From NCBI GenBank assembly GCA_004794785.1, contig SJOL01007155.1:645388-709387 (forward strand): 64,000 bases of DNA, read 5' to 3'. Of the stretch, positions 1-11,100 are shown one piece after another. The notes under the pieces are model-generated. The model worked only from the letters and a program-made list of their open reading frames with translations. It did not search any database and was not told where the DNA came from. This DNA is from Opisthorchis felineus (Eukaryota; Platyhelminthes; Trematoda; Opisthorchiida; Opisthorchiidae). The position numbers and the translations under genes are program-made. The stretch's first letter is position 1. Every line of letters begins with the position of its first letter.

Positions 1-372
1 CTATCAATATTGGTGCAGAAAATGGCAAGACTAGAATATCCTTCTACAAATGGAATTCACGAGATTTCTTTGGATTCCTGCTAGCCTTTCCTAAACCAAG
101 CGAGTTCAAATGTGCAAACTACGTAGGGTGATCTACACCATCTTTCTAATATTAATTAGAAGGGCTGGGTCACACTCAACATATCCCTTAGTCAACTGTC
201 ATGCCAAAAGTTAACCTGAACTTGCGATTTTCACTCATTAAAGAAAGAAGGCCTCTGGCGTTGCTGTGACACTAACTGGCCTGTGGCACAACTGAAGAAA
301 TGGGATTACCCAGGTCGGTCAGCAATCATCGGATGATTATTTTCTACTGCTAATATATTCCACTTTCCTCAC

Positions 373-402
373 TTGGCTCCCCGGGCTGTTTTGCGTGGGC
401 AG
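373..402 (-). CDS. Candidate 30-nt micro-exon after 788
   Basis: Acceptor caccaaatctgcag and donor CCAA|GTGAGG bracket 30 nt that enters and leaves in phase 1, as required after the exon ending at 788. Encodes AHAKQPGEP. Very short and easily a coincidence; the gene probably continues beyond the left edge of the window. Confidence 0.22.
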
Positions 403-787
403 CTGCAGATTTGGTGTGGTAATTGGTAAGTAGCATCACTCTTTATAGGATATTACTCGTTTCTTTCTTAAGAAGGATTTTGCGTAATAGAGGACATCCA
501 CTGGTAAAAAATTTTCAGCTTCGCCAAAATCATTTCCTTCAGGAGGGACTCCTCCTGTTTTTGGGTGTTTTAGAAAGAGATTCCTACATATCCATTCCAA
601 CATAGTTATGAAGGTCGCCGACATAGTACAAATCAGTCGTCAAATTGAAAACAGACGTGAGCGTGAAAAACAAGCATGAATAAGTTAGCGGAATCTATTG
701 TCTCATTTCAATTCAGAACTATAGGCAATTGAAAAAATATGAATAGGCCCGTCATCTTGTGGTTTGCACATCGCAAACTATGTTTAC

Positions 788-1541
788 CTGAATTATCGTG
801 TGGATAGCACAGAATGCTTGATTCGAAAGACTCGTTGATTAGAGTGCCACTGATTCCGTTAATCTTCACAGATTTTCGTGATCGGTCTGCTGTTGATTCC
901 CCTTGCCTACCTTCTGTGTTACGCAACAGCCGGTTGACAATTTCCGGTTGTTCTTGTTCTAACATCTCCAATCGTTTAAGGTTGCGCAGATTATTTGTAT
1001 CCGGTTGATTTGTCTGAGGCGTGTGCTTTTCGACTGACGTTTGATCCCTGGATGTTTTTTCCTGAGTGTTTAGATCCAGGCTTTCGTTTGTAGTTTCTGA
1101 ACATCGGATTTCCGATAATGGTGTTGCTTTGAATATTGACCGACGCTGTAGGGGTACTAATGATTCAAGCGTTCCAGATGATTCCGCTACCCTAGCGTTA
1201 CCATGGTGCACTTTTGGTCTCGCCAAATGCGAGAGGTCCATTTGAGGTGAGCTAGGAGCTCCTTTTGATCTGTACTCAAAATTCTTAACTTGCCTTGGCG
1301 TAGAAGTACTGCTTTTTTCACGGCTTACTGAAGCCATCTCGAATGCGTCTGCTGAGATAGGTAAGCATTTATCGATGGGCCGTGTACCGTTTTGGTCATG
1401 TTTATTTTCTGTACAGGTGAGCGTTGCATAAATCTGCCTCCTTATTTTTGGGTGCTCGTGAATCGCGGGAGAATTTGCCTCCTTTTTACAATAAGAGTCC
1501 AGGTTCACGGTATCCGGTTGTTTGATTAGCTCTTCCAGAAA
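788..1541 (-). CDS. Long Ser/Thr-rich exon of the minus-strand gene chain
   Basis: 754 nt with acceptor ctatttttccgtttcag and donor TTCAG|GTAAACA; phase 0 in, phase 1 out. It codes about 251 residues, the longest open frame in the window next to the PKA exon. It begins FLEELIKQPDTVNLDSYCKK; the middle is rich in Ser, Thr, Gln and Arg, and near residues 180-205 LRNLKRLEMLEQEQPEIVNR looks like a short coiled coil. No catalytic motif or known domain is visible. If the donor is not used, the frame reaches TGA at 708-710. Confidence 0.62.
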
Positions 1542-3685
1542 CTGAAACGGAAAAATAGGCTAATAACTTTAATTCTATCAGATTGGGAAAAATGCTAATG
1601 AGTGGGTGAGGAAAATCGTGGAAAAAAGTAGTATGGAAGGTAATTGTGTGGATCCACATTATGTTGCTGAAATCAGTTTGGTTGGTCACATCAGTGAATT
1701 TTTCCAAAAAGACACCATTAAGTGTATTACTCTTTCTAATGATTTGTTCGCGATCTATAATTCAGCAACCGCTGTATGTCAGGTATTGGTGCACAGATTC
1801 AGAATGAAATTTTCACACTCTGAAGCATTAACCCGAAGAATTGTTTCATTCAGAGTTACTCCAGAGTTACTTCTTTGTCCAATTTCATTGGTTCAGGACC
1901 GTGGCGGTCTTGACTGTAACAACAGGGTTTTTGAATTCACCAGCACCCAAAGAACACTGGTCCACCGGGTGAATGCTTGGCGAATTCAATATAAAGTCCT
2001 CAGGACTTACTTGAATGGCTCGCACGAGCGGTGTTCTGTCAAAGGTTCCGACTTCCAGCATCATCTTGACTACGTAGCAGGCCGTCAGTTGAGGAATTTC
2101 CTCAGCCTACCGTGGGGCATTTTTACGCACACCATTTACTTGATTACTGAAGTAACACTACTTCCGTATCTAACTTGTAGTACAGTGAGTCAGTGTATTC
2201 CATTTTATTGAGCACTGTAGTTGTCTTCACCGTCCTCCCTCTCATGGCGAACATCAACATCGTCAGTATTGTCCACCATCACCCTAAAATTGGCCGCATA
2301 ATTTCTGCCATGAGCCCATCCTGGTACAAACTTCAAGACCCTATTTTGAGAAGGTTTATAGGTAAAGGAGTGACAAAGGTAGCAGTGGTGTTTTCTTTAT
2401 TTGTCACAAATATGATAAGGTTCACAAACTATTAAATAAGAAAAAAATATAACCCAAGAGTTTGAAATCCGCTGATATCGGTCGAAGGCCATATTTTGAA
2501 CTTCTTTCGGAAACTGAATAGATGTGTGTAGTACATAACCAAACTGTCAAAGTTCATGGCACTGGATCTCCTCTAGTGAGGTAACCACTACTAAACCAAA
2601 CTTCTTATTGATGGTTTTTGTGAAGCAATGCCAGTGGCTTTGCTTTGGTCAGATTTTACCCGAAAATTGTTTAGCTGAACGCTGTTGATGTTTAACGACC
2701 TTATGTGGATGCATGATCTCACAAGAATTGCAGCTTATTCTGTCTTCAGTACCATTGAAATAAATTGCCGATGAAATGCGGATTACCTACTAGCATCATT
2801 CCTTTGCTGCCCACTAAACTCACAGCGTAACAACAGTTAGCAAGGCATTTAGGCATAGAGAGATTTTCCCCGGGAAAGTTGCCAGGGCCAGAAGCAGTTG
2901 CTTGTGAATATATACGAAGTGTATATACGAAGTCAAAACCGGCCGCACATTCGGTAGAAAACTGCCGCGTACAGTACATGTTGAGTATTTAAATATTCCG
3001 AGTCGAACAGCTCCAGCAAAACACTTCTGTAGAGTTTAATAAGTCGAAAGCAACACAAGGAACACGTGGCGCGAGAGGATTTGGGGTAATTTGACATTCA
3101 AATCCAGGTGCTGCTAAAAATCTTACAAACGTTTTGCATTAACTGTAGCACTCAGAAAGCAGAAGTTTTTAAACAAACCGTTGGGATGAACCGTTCTCTA
3201 GCACAACATTTGCAAGGAATTAATTGCACCACATTGGAGAAATATCATAAGTAATCGCATGCCGATGAAATGCATAAACGGTTATCTCCTTTATCATACA
3301 GACTATCGTCCTTACAGAAACTGACTTCGTTGTTCACCCAGTGCCTTCACTCAAGCGGGAACACTGTTTCTTTTTACGCACATTGCTTGTTCAAAAATAG
3401 ACTACCCATTGAGATATGCCTACCAATCTCGCTTAGCAGAAACTTCCTGATGGTTGGAGGTTTCTCTGGCCGTACGAGGAAATTCTAATGGATCACCTTC
3501 GTTTTCTGATAATAGTAGGATGAAAGACTGAAGCTGGTCCAGCACTATTGTGACCATCTGTTGTAAGACCTGAAAAAGACAATCGTTTCACAAGGATTAC
3601 ACGTAGAGTCCGGGTGACGATAAACTTGCTGCCATAACGTTTGATTGCTCTGGTGTATGGTAATACCGGGTTTCCGGATACTTAC
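1542..3685. other. No gene seen (probable intron)
   Basis: Lies between candidate exons of the minus-strand chain. A 201-codon plus-strand open frame (1606-2211) is present but has no domain, no matching splice context and ordinary composition; I treat it as chance. Confidence 0.45.
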
Positions 3686-3757
3686 CGTTGAACATAAATG
3701 AGGGAGCAGCCTAATCTCGATATGTTCATACGAGTGAGAGCTTGCCTTCGTCTTCTC
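3686..3757 (-). CDS. Candidate exon, minus strand, acceptor uncertain
   Basis: A strong donor (TCAACG|GTAAGTATCC) ends an open frame in phase 0 that includes EHIEIRLLPHLCST. The phase suits the next exon at 1541. The 5' boundary is unclear: possible AG sites lie within 60 nt upstream but none has a good pyrimidine tract, so the start given is only indicative. Confidence 0.25.
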
Positions 3758-4303
3758 AAGCTCAATCATTTTGCTGCTTTCTATTAGGCACGCGACCATA
3801 CTCAGTATGTTTTCATCAGTGAATATGAATTAGTAAATTAATAGTGATTTTTTCGAAAGATGCCTAAGGTGTTTGGAAATCAGAAAAACGGTAGTGATAC
3901 GCTGACGGCTTCAGATTAAGCCGATTTGTAGTGAAGCTACTGCAAATGAAAATCATAGAATAAAAGTCCTTCAAGGCGTATGCTTGAGACTTCGCATAGT
4001 TCCGTGAAAGCCGCGATGTATGTCCGACGGGATCAAGCTCCTACAGTTGGATGTAGAGGCTATCGGTTTCTGGAAGCATTCAGCAGGTGTTCGAACTTTC
4101 CTACCGGTGGAACTGTGAAGGCACCGAATGGGAAGCAAGGAGAATAATAAACGTAATGAACTTGTGGGTCATTCGACTTTGCATGTGGGTTTGCTGGCTT
4201 TTTTTGGTTTGTTCGCACCGTCGGCAGTACATGAAACCCCAAAGATTCCTATTCAACATCTGAAACTCATGATAATTGACTTGCGTTAATTGGTCTTCAG
4301 TTT

Positions 4304-4391
4304 GGTTGTTTGTCTGCTCGCCGAGCTTGGCAGTCGGATTGCAAACGTTTCATCACCAATCGAGGTAACATCGTCAGTGCGGGGTTGAGTG
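4304..4391. repeat. Related element with 12-bp flanking direct repeats
   Basis: About 90% identical over some 80 bp to 26329-26413. Flanked by GGTCTTCAGTTT at 4292-4303 and 4392-4403, a likely target-site duplication. Lacks the right inverted arm of the other copy. Confidence 0.72.
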
Positions 4392-5603
4392 GGTCTTCAG
4401 TTTACCCCACACCATTAATATGCTTTGAAAAACGTGAAAATACTGAACAACAGCCGTCAATTTTGAGGTATAGCCTATTCAGTTAGTTTTCTCCAGGAAT
4501 ACGGTTACCTACTATGAAAACCACGCCAGATAATGGGTAATCTGTGAGAAAGCGAATCCTATAGCACGTAACCGACTGAAATTACTGCTCTGTACGCCCC
4601 AGAGGAGTGTCTTGTGTTCGGATGGATTTTAAAGGAATATAATCTACCTGATTCTCCAGGTTCTTCTTCTGTGCTTAGATCTGAGTAGTCAAAATAATGA
4701 ATGGTTAGAGATTGAAGTATCACCCGAAAATTGATCGTAAGTGGAATACGCCTGGGCACGCTGTTTGGAGCCCATTAATTCACATAATTGCACATCGCAT
4801 ATACGTGGTTAGCGGATAGGGTTATGTTCCAAAACATGTCATATGCTATTAAGTATCCCTCAAGAAAAAATTGGCATTCGGTAAAGTGGTGTCTAGCAGT
4901 TTTTCCACTCCTTTTGGATACCATTCTGTTTGCCTTAAGTGACCGCTTTGTGGATAGAATGTTTTTAAACAGACCACAATTACTTGGCACCTTCAGGTGG
5001 TCAGTTCAGAGCAAAATCTGCACTGAACTTATCGCCCTCTTATTGATTGCCTGGAAGAACGGATCAAAATTGGTTCGGTAGAAAATTGACAACTAAAAAT
5101 GCCCCGAAGCGCAGTTCAAAAGTGTTGCTTTAAAGAGGAGGATCTTCGGAGGGCGTAAAAACTGTGAACAAATGTTTTTGGTGTAAGTAAAAATTCTGAC
5201 TTTGAATGCGCACACGCTTCCTAAAGGTTTCTGTTTTGTTGTTATTCAGGCAACTGCTCGACGCTGGAACCCAAAAAGACAGTATACGAAAGTTGCGTCC
5301 CAACAGTACTCGTGGGAGACCTATCTGGAAAACTTTGAACTCTGTTGTAAGTTGAAGATGGCCTTTCAGAATATACGGAATACAAGCCGATTTTTAGGGG
5401 ACATGAGCGAAAGGGTCCATTATGGTGTGGTCTTACTTATCTGTTCATGGGGGGCTACTAGCTTACTCACTCGCTTGATCAAGGACTTACAAGCAGCACC
5501 ACATCCTGGTGTACGGGTACCATTTTTAGTTTCTGTACTGTGAGCAACCATCCAATTAAATAAAAATCTGTTGAGCTGTAGATCTGTTTCGAATACAAAC
5601 CAG

Positions 5604-5620
5604 TTATATATATATATATA
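5604..5620. repeat. TA microsatellite
   Basis: Run of about 8 TA units. Confidence 0.9.
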
Positions 5621-6686
5621 CTCTCCTTAAAAGAGGCCACCACAGGAGGAATCTCCTTTCGGCTTCTTCTGTGGGACTGGACCTATTCAAGAGTAATGTG
5701 CATGATCTAATATCATTGTATGAAGACACAAAAAAGTCTTGCAAGGGTTGATGATAGCTTTCAGGGACGATGTTTTTAAGCATAATATTTTAGTGATCTT
5801 AAAATTACTTTATCACCTGATTCAGCTGCAATGTAACCCTAACAGAATATCACTCATTCTAAACACAAGTTCCGGTTGCTGTTTTGGTGCAAACTGCATG
5901 GTGTACTCGGAGGCTTGAATAGCGTCTGTTAGCGTTTTGTGATATCTTGCCTACGTTAACCTCATTTTTAAAGCATCCTGGCTAAAACTTCTTATCCTCA
6001 TAGCGCAACCGTTGGCAGAGACGGATGACAAAACCCTGTAGTCTCAAAGAAACGTCCGAAAATTTCCCTGAAATTTACTCGTGATACAGAATTGGCACCT
6101 TTTTTGGGGTTAAAACAGTTCCAAATCCACAAGACGGATTTTCCAACACAAGTCTTGCTTACGTCTCCAGAGTTTCTGTTTTAACTAGATCAAAAATACA
6201 GTAGCGGAAAAAATATTCACATTAAATCGCTATCAGTTTTTATCCTGGCTACAAATACTCGATCCACGGCGTTTTCTTAATACAGCCAACTGTGATGAAA
6301 TAGTGCATCATCTAGCACTGGACATCCAGTCAGCTTCGCCGTAGCAGCAAATGAATTTAAGTAGATCTCAACATGTTCCACTCACATCACCATGGACCAA
6401 ATAAGGCGTCGTTTTGTTCATTTGAAGCACTCACTGGCTAGAGTCCAGCATGATAATGCGAAATGAAAACCGAATGTTGTTGGATCCTTCCTGAACAAAA
6501 CCCATACAGCCATGTAAACATGGCTGTTGCCCTTCAAAACATGACAGCTTATATATCCTAGTGGCAACCGTGCGGCCAGTTAGTGACCGGATTTCTTAGC
6601 TAACGTTTATCCAACTTTGTGCAATTAACTTGTGTTGGATAGTGTTCGCAAAAACTGCTCGGTTACTATAGTTGATGACATCTTAC

Positions 6687-6833
6687 TCCAGCACAGTGCT
6701 CGGGCATGCCTCTTTCACTGCTATCTAGAGGTTTCGACATTCCGTTCTTGATCATCTTCTCTGATAACAGTGGAACTTTAGTTCGGCATTCTTCTCCTTC
6801 CCTCTCACTTTTTACTAGGACATACTTACAGCA
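6687..6833 (-). CDS. Candidate exon of the minus-strand gene chain
   Basis: 147 nt, phase 0 at both ends, donor CTGGA|GTAAGA, acceptor ccatacaacag with a weak pyrimidine tract. Encodes CCKYVLVKSEREGEECRTK and PLLSEKMIKNGMSKPLD. Phase fits between the exons at 7775-7372 and 1541-788. A competing GTAAGT donor overlaps the first bases (minus-strand CAGTGCT|GTAAGTATG), so the true boundaries are uncertain. Confidence 0.38.
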
Positions 6834-7371
6834 CTGTTGTATGGCAGCCAAGTATCGTGTAATGCTGTATAATGCTGTATCTCAACTAGCATGCTATGGT
6901 ATAGGGGACGGGGAAAAAAAGCTAGATGCTACGGTACACAATGTAAAGCTAACTTCAACCCCGACAGGTAGAATCCGATTGCAGATTTTAGGCAGGTTCG
7001 GAATTTCCATTATGTTCGACGTTTTTCCCAAAATTATTTGGTTCAAAATTGTCATCTGATCCTTTAAGCTTGCAGTTTTTTTCTTCTATTTTTCTTCCTG
7101 TTATAGGGTTCAAGACTTTTCTATGTAGCTAAATTTGGGCAAAAGAAAACAATGCTATAGCTATGAGCAGTGTATAACGTCTATACAAAGCTGTAGCACC
7201 TTTAGGAAAGCGAACGTGACTTTCGATGAAAAAACGTGGTATTGCTCTATGTGTATATGCTTTGAGAGTGGTCTCTCCTTGGGAGGATTACTTAAGGTGC
7301 CCTGGCTATGATCTGTTGGTGCTTTCATTAGTGACATACAACGGCCCACCGCGTAGGCAATGTAAACTTAC

Positions 7372-7775
7372 TGCCAACTTCAAAAACTGCATACAGGATG
7401 AAAGAAATAAATGTACTACCTTTACAATGGTAGCAACTTTGCCGATCCTAGTTTTCTTGAATCCGCTAGATTTGCCTGCATCGGAATGACCCGAGTGGGT
7501 GTTGCAACTTTTAACAGAAGCCTTGTAATTGTCTTCCAGTGTGGAGTTTTCTGAGGAATGTCGCCACCTCTGAGTCTTAATCCGCGATGGACTTGCCTCC
7601 GTCCCCAATTGTGTGACCAATTTTTCCGAATTTTTATCATACTTTGCGCTCTGATGTGAAGGTCTTAAATCACTTCTCAATTGTTCGTCTTCCAGATTCA
7701 GGCTAGTCGAATCTCCGGAAGCATGTTTTGATTTACTTCCATCCGCGACGTGCATTTGACAAGCATTATATTGGA
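7372..7775 (-). CDS. Large disordered exon of the minus-strand gene chain
   Basis: Acceptor tttttaaatccacag; phase 1 in, phase 0 out. Encodes about 134 residues: QYNACQMHVADG, then a Ser/Lys/Glu/Asp-rich low-complexity segment, and SSGFKKTRIGKVATIVK. Two donors keep phase 0: GTAAGTTT after 7372 (stronger) and GTAGTA after 7420, which would end the exon 16 codons earlier, before a more hydrophobic tail. Composition fits an intrinsically disordered linker with many phosphorylatable residues. No domain seen. Confidence 0.6.
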
Positions 7776-8031
7776 CTGTGGATTTAAAAATACAAAGTCA
7801 GCAAAAATCATTACTACAAATGACATTTGTAATTGCACTGCTAAGCTGACCATAGCTTTTTTACACTGAAATTTCGACCCTCAGTAAACAAGCGATTATA
7901 TAGAATGGCCTACTATGGATAACAAATTCTAACCAAAGGTTTATTGTATTTCACTTCCTATCACGAACCTTTAGAAAGGCTAGTATATAAAATTAACTGA
8001 TTAAAAGTAAATACAACTGATAGTGAAATAC

Positions 8032-8119
8032 CTGCCAGCCTCTCGGCCAGTTCTTGACAGAAGTATGAGCATAAATCGCTCTTTGTTTGGTTTGAGACAT
8101 TGCTGACAAGGTTTGTTTG
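8032..8119 (-). CDS. Exon of the minus-strand gene chain
   Basis: 88 nt with a textbook acceptor (gatttctttctttttcag) and donor GGCAG|GTATTTC. Enters in phase 0 and leaves in phase 1. Encodes 29 residues ending SDLCSYFCQELAERLA, an amphipathic, probably helical stretch. It joins in phase with the preceding exon candidate (14113-14003) and the next (7775-7372). Confidence 0.58.
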
Positions 8120-11100
8120 CTGAAAAAGAAAGAAATCGTTTCAGTGGAGAATAGTCACTGATCCAGTTTTTATAAAACGAAGCGCAAATGTACTTAATAC
8201 AGCGCTACTTTTATACGAGGCCTTTGAGATAGGCTTTCTCTGAGATACTTCAAGCGTTTTTTCTGCTTTATGTAGGAGAACTTTCCTTTGACTATCGGAA
8301 ATTCAAGCTGCGGTTGCATAATACTTAATGTTTCACAAATACGCCCTTTAAAAATAACAAGCCGTGTGTAAACCGCCCCAAAAATGTGACGAACTATTGG
8401 TTATCACACGACTCACAGATACGAAGGGGCGTCCGTATAAATGTCAGCTAATTTTCAGTTTGTCAAAATAATTTATATCACTGAAAGCATTTTAACCAAT
8501 AAATCTAAGGTCTGATTTGTGTGGGGTCATAGCACTATGTTGAAAAAGCTTGCCAGCTGGCTGCCAAAGTACGGGTTGAAGTTAGGAATAAGTTCAGTGC
8601 GTGACGTGCTTGAGTGCCGTTCTTTAGAAATTTGAGTAACTTTGATTGAATGGGAACTGAGAAAACCAAGGAAGACCGGCTATCTGTGCACACACTGTGG
8701 CAGCACGTTTAGCGTTTGTCTCTGCACAGGAATGTCATACGCACCTGCTCACCAAATTTATGATTACTTCGGCAAATATTTAATTTTTTTTATGAATACA
8801 TATCCAAGACAATCAGTCCACTCCAGTATGTGGTTGTATAGAGTCGACCTTTTTCGAGGACCAGATGAGTAAATCAGGGAAAAAGTTGTTCAAAAGACCG
8901 GACTTCCACCATAATAAAAAAACTGAGTCGCTGCAGCTGGTTAGCAAACATTTAGTTGCCAATCAAAAAGGGATCCTCGGCACGGGCTGAGGTCCGCTGG
9001 ATTAGTGATGAAACATTTGCATGAAAGTACTTTACTGGGGCAAACAGATAATCCTGATCGCTCAAACCGTTAACTTCTAGAAGATCTTACTTCAAAACTT
9101 ATGTAGCCTTACTGCCTGTATCTTAGTATCACTTTCCAGTTTGTCACTACAGGGTTTATTACTTCTTTATATTCTCATGTGTGTAGATAAACGCCGCCAG
9201 CAAGGGAGAAAGGGATAAAGGACCAGAGGCTAAGTCAATCGAGCTAGTTAGCAGCACAACCGATGTCGTCATTTTTACATACATCGTCCATTCTGAAATT
9301 GCCAGCCTCAAATGTGGAAAAGACCTATCCAAGCTCTGTAAACGTTTGTATCAATTTTGACGTCATCTCTAATAACTGTGATGAACTTTTGGGGTCAAAC
9401 TCGCCAACAGCATACAACACGCTGTGTGAGCTCGAGGCACTATTTTGGCCAACAGTAGCTAGGTACAATACTGATCAAGTTCATACAAAATGAAACGTTT
9501 TTCAGTGTTGATGACCTCATGCACTATTTCGGCATTTTGGTCATTAAAGTCGCCAGAAAGTCTAACTTATTTTCCGGCTTTCCTGCTTGACTTTTGTCTC
9601 TAAATCATCAAAAACTTACAGGTTGTAATCATCTTTATATATTGCCTTATGTATATTATATATATATATACTTATATACCATTATATACTACAATGTTTT
9701 GCCAGGCATTCTTGATCGTGTCCGATTTCAAGTATGAGCCGCAAATTCTGAAAAATCAGTAGTATGACGCAAAAGCCGAAATTGTCTGGGGCACAATGCG
9801 TGTAAGGACATGGTATCACATCTTTACTTGTTTTAGCACATGCAGTTAGTAGTTATTCAGTGTTGTTCAGTGCACAAACCTCCCAACTTCTTTCTTATTT
9901 GTCTTGTCAAATCAACCTTTTAATTTGGAAAAAAATTCTCGAAAAACTTTATTGAGGCCAAGACGACGTCGGCCGGCAGGAACATATTCTTTTTTCTGAT
10001 AACATGCTGATAGCTAGTGCTTAGCATCTGCGTATTTTGGAGTTAGGTTTTTCTCCACCGGATACAAAATGACTCCCGTGTGAAGTTCATATAAGTGGCA
10101 CTTAAATTGGCATGTTACATGAAGCGGCGAAATTATTTGTTGAACACGCCCAGAGCTCGCCTAGAGATTTAGTAATTTTGGCATTTTACCTGATGTGATG
10201 CGCGTCTACTCCTTCTCTTTAAGTCTTTGAATGCCTTCACTCTGCTTCCTCTTGGCCTCTTCACACTACTTCCCGATAGACGGGCAGGAAACTACCGTCT
10301 CTGCATTTTTTTATTGTGACTGTAGTCCGGCAGGAATTGTTTCCAAGTCTTTGTACACCAGTACTTTGCACTGTTCAAGCTCCAAAAGTGAGAGAGTAGG
10401 TACCATTTTTCAGTGGTGTAAATAAGCTACTAATCAGCTCTTTCCAGAGGCATACCTCACGAGTGAATATCATTTACCACCGGTAAGATGGCAGACATGT
10501 GCTTGGAACTTGAACCGACTGTTCGAGGTACATTCGTTCTCATTTATCCTTTGTGGGAAAATATTGCGTCTAGTAAAACAATTTTAATTGTTTAGGCCTT
10601 GGTAACGTCCCACGTATTTTCAGCACTTTAAATGGTATCTCTGCAGTTTTGTCTATCCAGGTCTAAAGGTAGTAAGTGTTCAATAACCATATGGATGTAA
10701 GTGTACTCATTTCAAACCTGGGGGCATAAAATGAGATGGGCTGGAGCTATAGTTTTGCACGCACGCACTCTGTGGCAGCTGCATTCTTCTACTACTTTAT
10801 TTCATTGCCGGGCGCTATAGTTTGCAGCAACCATAAAGAACAAGCGCACATAATTAGTCATACTTGCTCGACTGCATAAAAATCGTTGGGGTTATCTGCT
10901 GGTAATTCCATGGTTAAATGAACGCCTTTAGACTACTTTATCAGATTTGGGCACGAAAATTGGTTTCTGCAGTTTTGTGACTTATTCAAACCATCGTCTA
11001 AATATTTCTAAACGATCAAATGCTTTAGCTGAAGAGTCGGCGGTCCTCATGGACCAGGTGATGAAATCCCACCAAACGTTGATAATAAAAAGTATGGTCA

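Noticed and set aside
1606..2211. 201-codon plus-strand open frame
   Set aside because: No domain, no suitable splice pattern, ordinary amino-acid composition, opposite to the exon chain; long frames of this size occur by chance in 64 kb.
10491..10527. Plus-strand ATG with donor (MADMCLELEPTVR)
   Set aside because: Single short segment with a weak donor and no partner exon.
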